Positions 61,232-64,000 of a stretch of 64,000 nucleotides of DNA are shown here, piece after piece; positions within the stretch are counted from its first letter, which is position 1, and each line of letters begins with the position of its first letter. The notes under the pieces were generated by a model that did no database searches, was not told where the DNA came from, and worked only from the letters and a program-made list of their open reading frames with translations. The position numbers and the translations under genes were made by a program. Origin of the DNA: Variovorax paradoxus (GTDB lineage: Bacteria; Pseudomonadota; Gammaproteobacteria; Burkholderiales; Burkholderiaceae_C); assembly GCF_018614915.1 (NCBI RefSeq), contig NZ_JAGGNU010000017.1, positions 1-64,000 of the forward strand. Reading direction: 5' to 3'.

Positions 61232-62140
61232 ATGCACTTCGACCTGACGGACCTGCGCCTTTTCGTCGCCGCGGCGGAGCTGGGCAGCCTCACGCGCGCG
61301 GCCGAGCGCCAGCACCTGTCGCTGGCCGCGGCCAGTGCGCGCATCAAGGCGCTGGAGATGCAGGCCGGCCTGTCGCTGCTGTCGCGCGAAGCACGGGGCG
61401 TGCGCCTGCTGCCGCCCGGCGAAGCCTTTCTCCACCACGCGCGTCTGGTGCTGCACCAGGCCAGCCAGCTGCGCGCCGAACTGAGCGAGTACGGCGGCGG
61501 CCTGCGCGGCCATCTGCGCGTGTTCGCCAACACCACGGCCGTCACCGATTTCCTGCCCGAGATCCTGCCGGGCTTCCTGGCGCGCCACCCGCGCATCAAC
61601 ATCGACCTTCAGGAAAAACCGAACACACAGATCCCGCACGGCGTGCTCGACGGCCGCGCGGACATCGGCATCGTCGCCGGCAGCGTCGACACGCTGGGCC
61701 TGGAGGCGATCCATTTCAGCACCGACCGTCTCGTGCTCGTGACCTCGCGCAAACACCGCTTCGCGCGGCGGCGCCGCATCGCCTTCGCCGAGACGCTGGA
61801 CGAGGATGCAGTCGGCATGCAGCAGGGCAGCACACTGCATGCCTTCCTGGCGCAGATCACCGAGAGCCTCGGCAAGACCCAGAAGCTGCGCATCCAGCTC
61901 GGCAGCTTCGATGCCATGTGCCGCATGATCGGCGGCGGCGTGGGCATCGGCGTGGTGCCCGAGTCGGCCGCGCGCCGCAACCTCGAGAGCATGCGGCTCG
62001 CGCTGATCGAGCTCAGCGACCCGTGGTGCGTGCGCGAGCGCTACCTGCTGGTTCGCGACCGCGCCACCCTCCCCACCTATGCGCAGGCGCTGGTCGATAC
62101 GCTGTGCGCGCACTACGCGGCGCAGGACGCCGCCGCCTGA
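61232..62140 (+). CDS. LysR family regulator of the itaconate-type operon
   Basis: A 302-residue LTTR: the N-terminal winged helix-turn-helix is LRLFVAAAELGSLTRAAERQ..., and the effector domain begins around residue 90 (LRVFANTTAVTDFLPEILPG). It is divergent from the catabolic operon, the classic arrangement for an inducer-responsive activator. The effector may be itaconate or its CoA ester, inferred from the operon. Its last 28 bases overlap the convergent MFS gene. Confidence 0.9.
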   Translation: MHFDLTDLRLFVAAAELGSLTRAAERQHLSLAAASARIKALEMQAGLSLLSREARGVRLLPPGEAFLHHARLVLHQASQLRAELSEYGGGLRGHLRVFANTTAVTDFLPEILPGFLARHPRINIDLQEKPNTQIPHGVLDGRADIGIVAGSVDTLGLEAIHFSTDRLVLVTSRKHRFARRRRIAFAETLDEDAVGMQQGSTLHAFLAQITESLGKTQKLRIQLGSFDAMCRMIGGGVGIGVVPESAARRNLESMRLALIELSDPWCVRERYLLVRDRATLPTYAQALVDTLCAHYAAQDAAA

Positions 62141-63528
62141 GGCGCGCGCACCAGCCGCTGAAACAGCGCTGCGACCGCCAGCGCGAGCAGCAGCAGGTAG
62201 ACCGTCGAGGCGACGAAGGCGAGCTGCGGCTCGCGCCAGCCCGCGTAGAAGAGGATGCCGATCAAGGCCACGCCGATCGAGTTGCCGACCTGCTGCACGG
62301 TCGCCGCGACACCGGCCGCAACGCCCGCATGGGCCGCGGGCACGCCGGCCAGCACCACCGACACCAGCGGCGCCATGATCATCCCGAGCCCGGCGCCCTG
62401 CAGCAGCAGCACCGGCAGCAGCCAGGGCACGGCGCCGGCGCCGGCATGCGTCAGCACGACCGCGATCATCAGTCCGTGCCCTGCGGCCAGCAGCAGCGCG
62501 CCGATCGCGATCGCCTGCGCGCCGAGCCGGGCCGCCAGCTTCCTCGCCGCCATCGAAGTGGCGAAGAAGCCGACCGCAAGCACGGTGAAGACCAGCCCCG
62601 AAGCCAGCGCCTCGAGGCCTAGGATCTGCTGCAGGTAGAGCGCGAGCACGAAGTAGAAGGACGCGTTGCCGGCGTAGAAGGCCAGCGTGACGCCGAGGCC
62701 GGTGACGAAGGCAGGCCGGCGGAACAGCGCGGGCGCGATCAGCGGCTGGCCGCCTCTTCTCTCCAGCCGGCGCTGATGCAACGCGAGCCCGGCGACCAGC
62801 GGCAGCGCGGCGGCCAGCACCAGCGCGCTCCACGCCGGCCAGCCCCGCTGGCGCCCTTCCACCAGCGGCCACAGCACCGCGGCGAGCGCCAGCGCGACCC
62901 ACAGTGCGCCGGCCACGTCGAGGCGGCTGCGCGCCTCGGGTGCGAACGCCGGAATGAAGCGCAGACCGAGCAGCAGCCCGGCCAGGCCGATCGGCACGTT
63001 GATCAGGAAGCAGCTGCGCCAGCCCAGCTGCGCGAGGTCGGCATGGATCAGCAGCCCGCCCACCAGCTGGCCGAGCGCCGCCGCGACGCCGAGCGCGATC
63101 CCGTAGGCACCGAAGGCCTTGACGCGCGCCTCGCCGGTGAAGACCAGTCCCAGCATCGCCAGCACCTGCGGCTGCAGCAAGGCGCCGGCCAGGCCCTGCA
63201 CGATGCGCGCCGCGATCAGCATGGCCGCGCCCTGCGCCAGCCCGCAGGCGGCCGAGGCGAGCGTGAACAGCAGCAAGCCGAGCATGAACATGCGGCGACG
63301 CCCGAACAGGTCGCCGAGCCGCCCGCCGGTGATGAGCCCGGCGGCGTTCGCGAGGCCGTAGCCGGCGACGACCATCTGCAAAGCGCTGTCGGTGGCTTTC
63401 AGGTCGTGCTGGATCGAGGGCAGCGCGACGTTGACGATGAAGAAGTCGAGCACCACCATGAAGGTGCCGGACAGGAGCAGCAGCAGCGTGGGCCAGCCGG
63501 CGCGGGAGGCAGAGGGAGCGGATGTCAT
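62113..63528 (-). CDS. MFS transporter, DHA2 (EmrB/QacA-type), 14 helices
   Basis: A 471-residue exporter. The signature VVLDFFIVNVALPSIQ (motif D-like, first helix), GGRLGDLFGRRRMFM (motif A) and LGVAAALGQLVGG (antiporter motif C-like) fit the DHA2 family. It is not obviously part of the itaconate operon; it overlaps the LysR end by 28 bases and may export a drug or metabolite. ATG 63528 follows GGGAG. Confidence 0.9.
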   Translation of the reverse strand: MTSAPSASRAGWPTLLLLLSGTFMVVLDFFIVNVALPSIQHDLKATDSALQMVVAGYGLANAAGLITGGRLGDLFGRRRMFMLGLLLFTLASAACGLAQGAAMLIAARIVQGLAGALLQPQVLAMLGLVFTGEARVKAFGAYGIALGVAAALGQLVGGLLIHADLAQLGWRSCFLINVPIGLAGLLLGLRFIPAFAPEARSRLDVAGALWVALALAAVLWPLVEGRQRGWPAWSALVLAAALPLVAGLALHQRRLERRGGQPLIAPALFRRPAFVTGLGVTLAFYAGNASFYFVLALYLQQILGLEALASGLVFTVLAVGFFATSMAARKLAARLGAQAIAIGALLLAAGHGLMIAVVLTHAGAGAVPWLLPVLLLQGAGLGMIMAPLVSVVLAGVPAAHAGVAAGVAATVQQVGNSIGVALIGILFYAGWREPQLAFVASTVYLLLLALAVAALFQRLVRAPQAAASCAA

Positions 63529-63575
63529 GGGGCCACTCTCGCGCCCGCTGCGTGGCGCCGCAATGACCTCCGAGG

Positions 63576-64000
63576 TCAAGTCGCGCGGGCCCCTTCCTCG
63601 GCACCCGCCAGCAGCTCATCCACCATCACGCGCATGCGCTGCCAGTGCGAACCCTCCCAGAACACGCGATGGCAGACGTCGCATGCGCTGAAACGTTGGT
63701 AGCGCTCGCGCACCGCCGGCGGCAGCGCCGGCGCGACCGACGTCTTGTCGATTCCATGCAAGGGCGCGTTGCAGCTCAGACACAGCGTGAACGGCCGCGC
63801 ACTGCGCGCCAGGTCGAGTCGATCGAAGATCTCGCGCAACTGCTGCGCCGATCGCAAGGCATGAACGTAGCAGCCATGGGTGATCCCACGGCGCTTGAGC
63901 AGTTCCCGGTCCCGCGTCAGCACGATGCGCCCCTGCGCAGCGGCGATACGCTCGATCTCTTCGTCGCGAAAATGGTTGTCGTACAGGGTATCGAAGCCGG
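63576..64000 (-). CDS. Mut7-C RNase domain protein (5' end outside the window)
   Basis: The frame continues past the right edge without a start, so the gene is partial. The visible 141 residues begin GFDTLYDNHFRDEEIERIA, then VLTRDRELLKRR, both signatures of the PIN-like Mut7-C domain, followed by two CxxC zinc pairs (CLSCNAP and CDVCHRVFW). In bacteria the domain is often fused to a ubiquitin-like N-terminus, which would be beyond 64000. It probably cleaves RNA. Confidence 0.88.
   Translation of the reverse strand, partial: GFDTLYDNHFRDEEIERIAAAQGRIVLTRDRELLKRRGITHGCYVHALRSAQQLREIFDRLDLARSARPFTLCLSCNAPLHGIDKTSVAPALPPAVRERYQRFSACDVCHRVFWEGSHWQRMRVMVDELLAGAEEGARAT

Overview
The window is uniformly GC-rich and looks chromosomal, with dense, overlapping genes. 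Two Bug-type tripartite tricarboxylate receptors, a PHB-type acetoacetyl-CoA reductase, DUF4148-like and KGG small proteins, and a sugar cluster resembling ones I recall from Variovorax and Ramlibacter point to a betaproteobacterium of the order Burkholderiales, most likely Comamonadaceae. That placement is an inference from gene content. I see no rRNA, tRNA, insertion sequence, phage gene or CRISPR array, and no gene-free stretch longer than 300 bases.

Layout. (1) 1-11.2 kb is a signalling and stress block: a stand-alone CheB esterase, small unknown proteins, a KGG protein, a sigma-54 factor outside its usual neighbourhood, a kinase-like protein reduced to a membrane segment plus phosphoacceptor helix, an NtrC-type activator, a CBS protein, and a 1537-residue CheB-CheR-PAS-kinase-receiver fusion. 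(2) 10.7-25.3 kb is a divergent carbohydrate cluster. Ten leftward genes (two nucleotide-sugar epimerases, two oxidoreductases, four glycosyltransferases, a methyltransferase, a DUF1003 membrane protein) overlap or nearly touch. Four rightward genes encode inositol-phosphate synthase, a clan GH-A glycosidase whose barrel strands appear circularly permuted, a protein phosphatase, and a phosphoribosyltransferase-kinase fusion. They probably build an inositol-linked glycoside. (3) 25.4-30.7 kb is mixed: a pyruvate-oxidase-like gene broken by an in-frame amber codon, an AI-2E type permease, an EVE protein, a GFA enzyme, and an orphan leftward terminator that may end an unannotated RNA.

(4) 30.7-40.7 kb holds a fused indolepyruvate ferredoxin oxidoreductase and a DNA-repair group: Lhr helicase, exonuclease III and an ATP-dependent ligase. 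(5) 40.8-44.9 kb is a patch of small proteins, including a receiver-only regulator and an exported protein built on a 105-bp repeat. (6) 44.9-53.6 kb carries a KefB/YbaL-type antiporter, DctA, a PaoABC-like molybdenum aldehyde oxidoreductase, acetoacetyl-CoA reductase and an endonuclease/exonuclease/phosphatase protein. (7) 53.6-62.1 kb is a complete-looking itaconate-type catabolic operon (ccl, prpD-like, ict, acyl-CoA dehydrogenase, ich) flanked by two Bug receptors and divergent from a LysR regulator that has a textbook T-N11-A site before its start. (8) The right end has a 14-helix-type MFS exporter and the 3' part of a Mut7-C RNase gene that runs off the window.

The most rewarding points are the permuted glycosidase within the inositol/glycosyltransferase cluster, the isolated phosphoacceptor protein beside sigma-54 and its activator, the amber-interrupted thiamine-diphosphate enzyme, and the orphan terminator near 30.0 kb.
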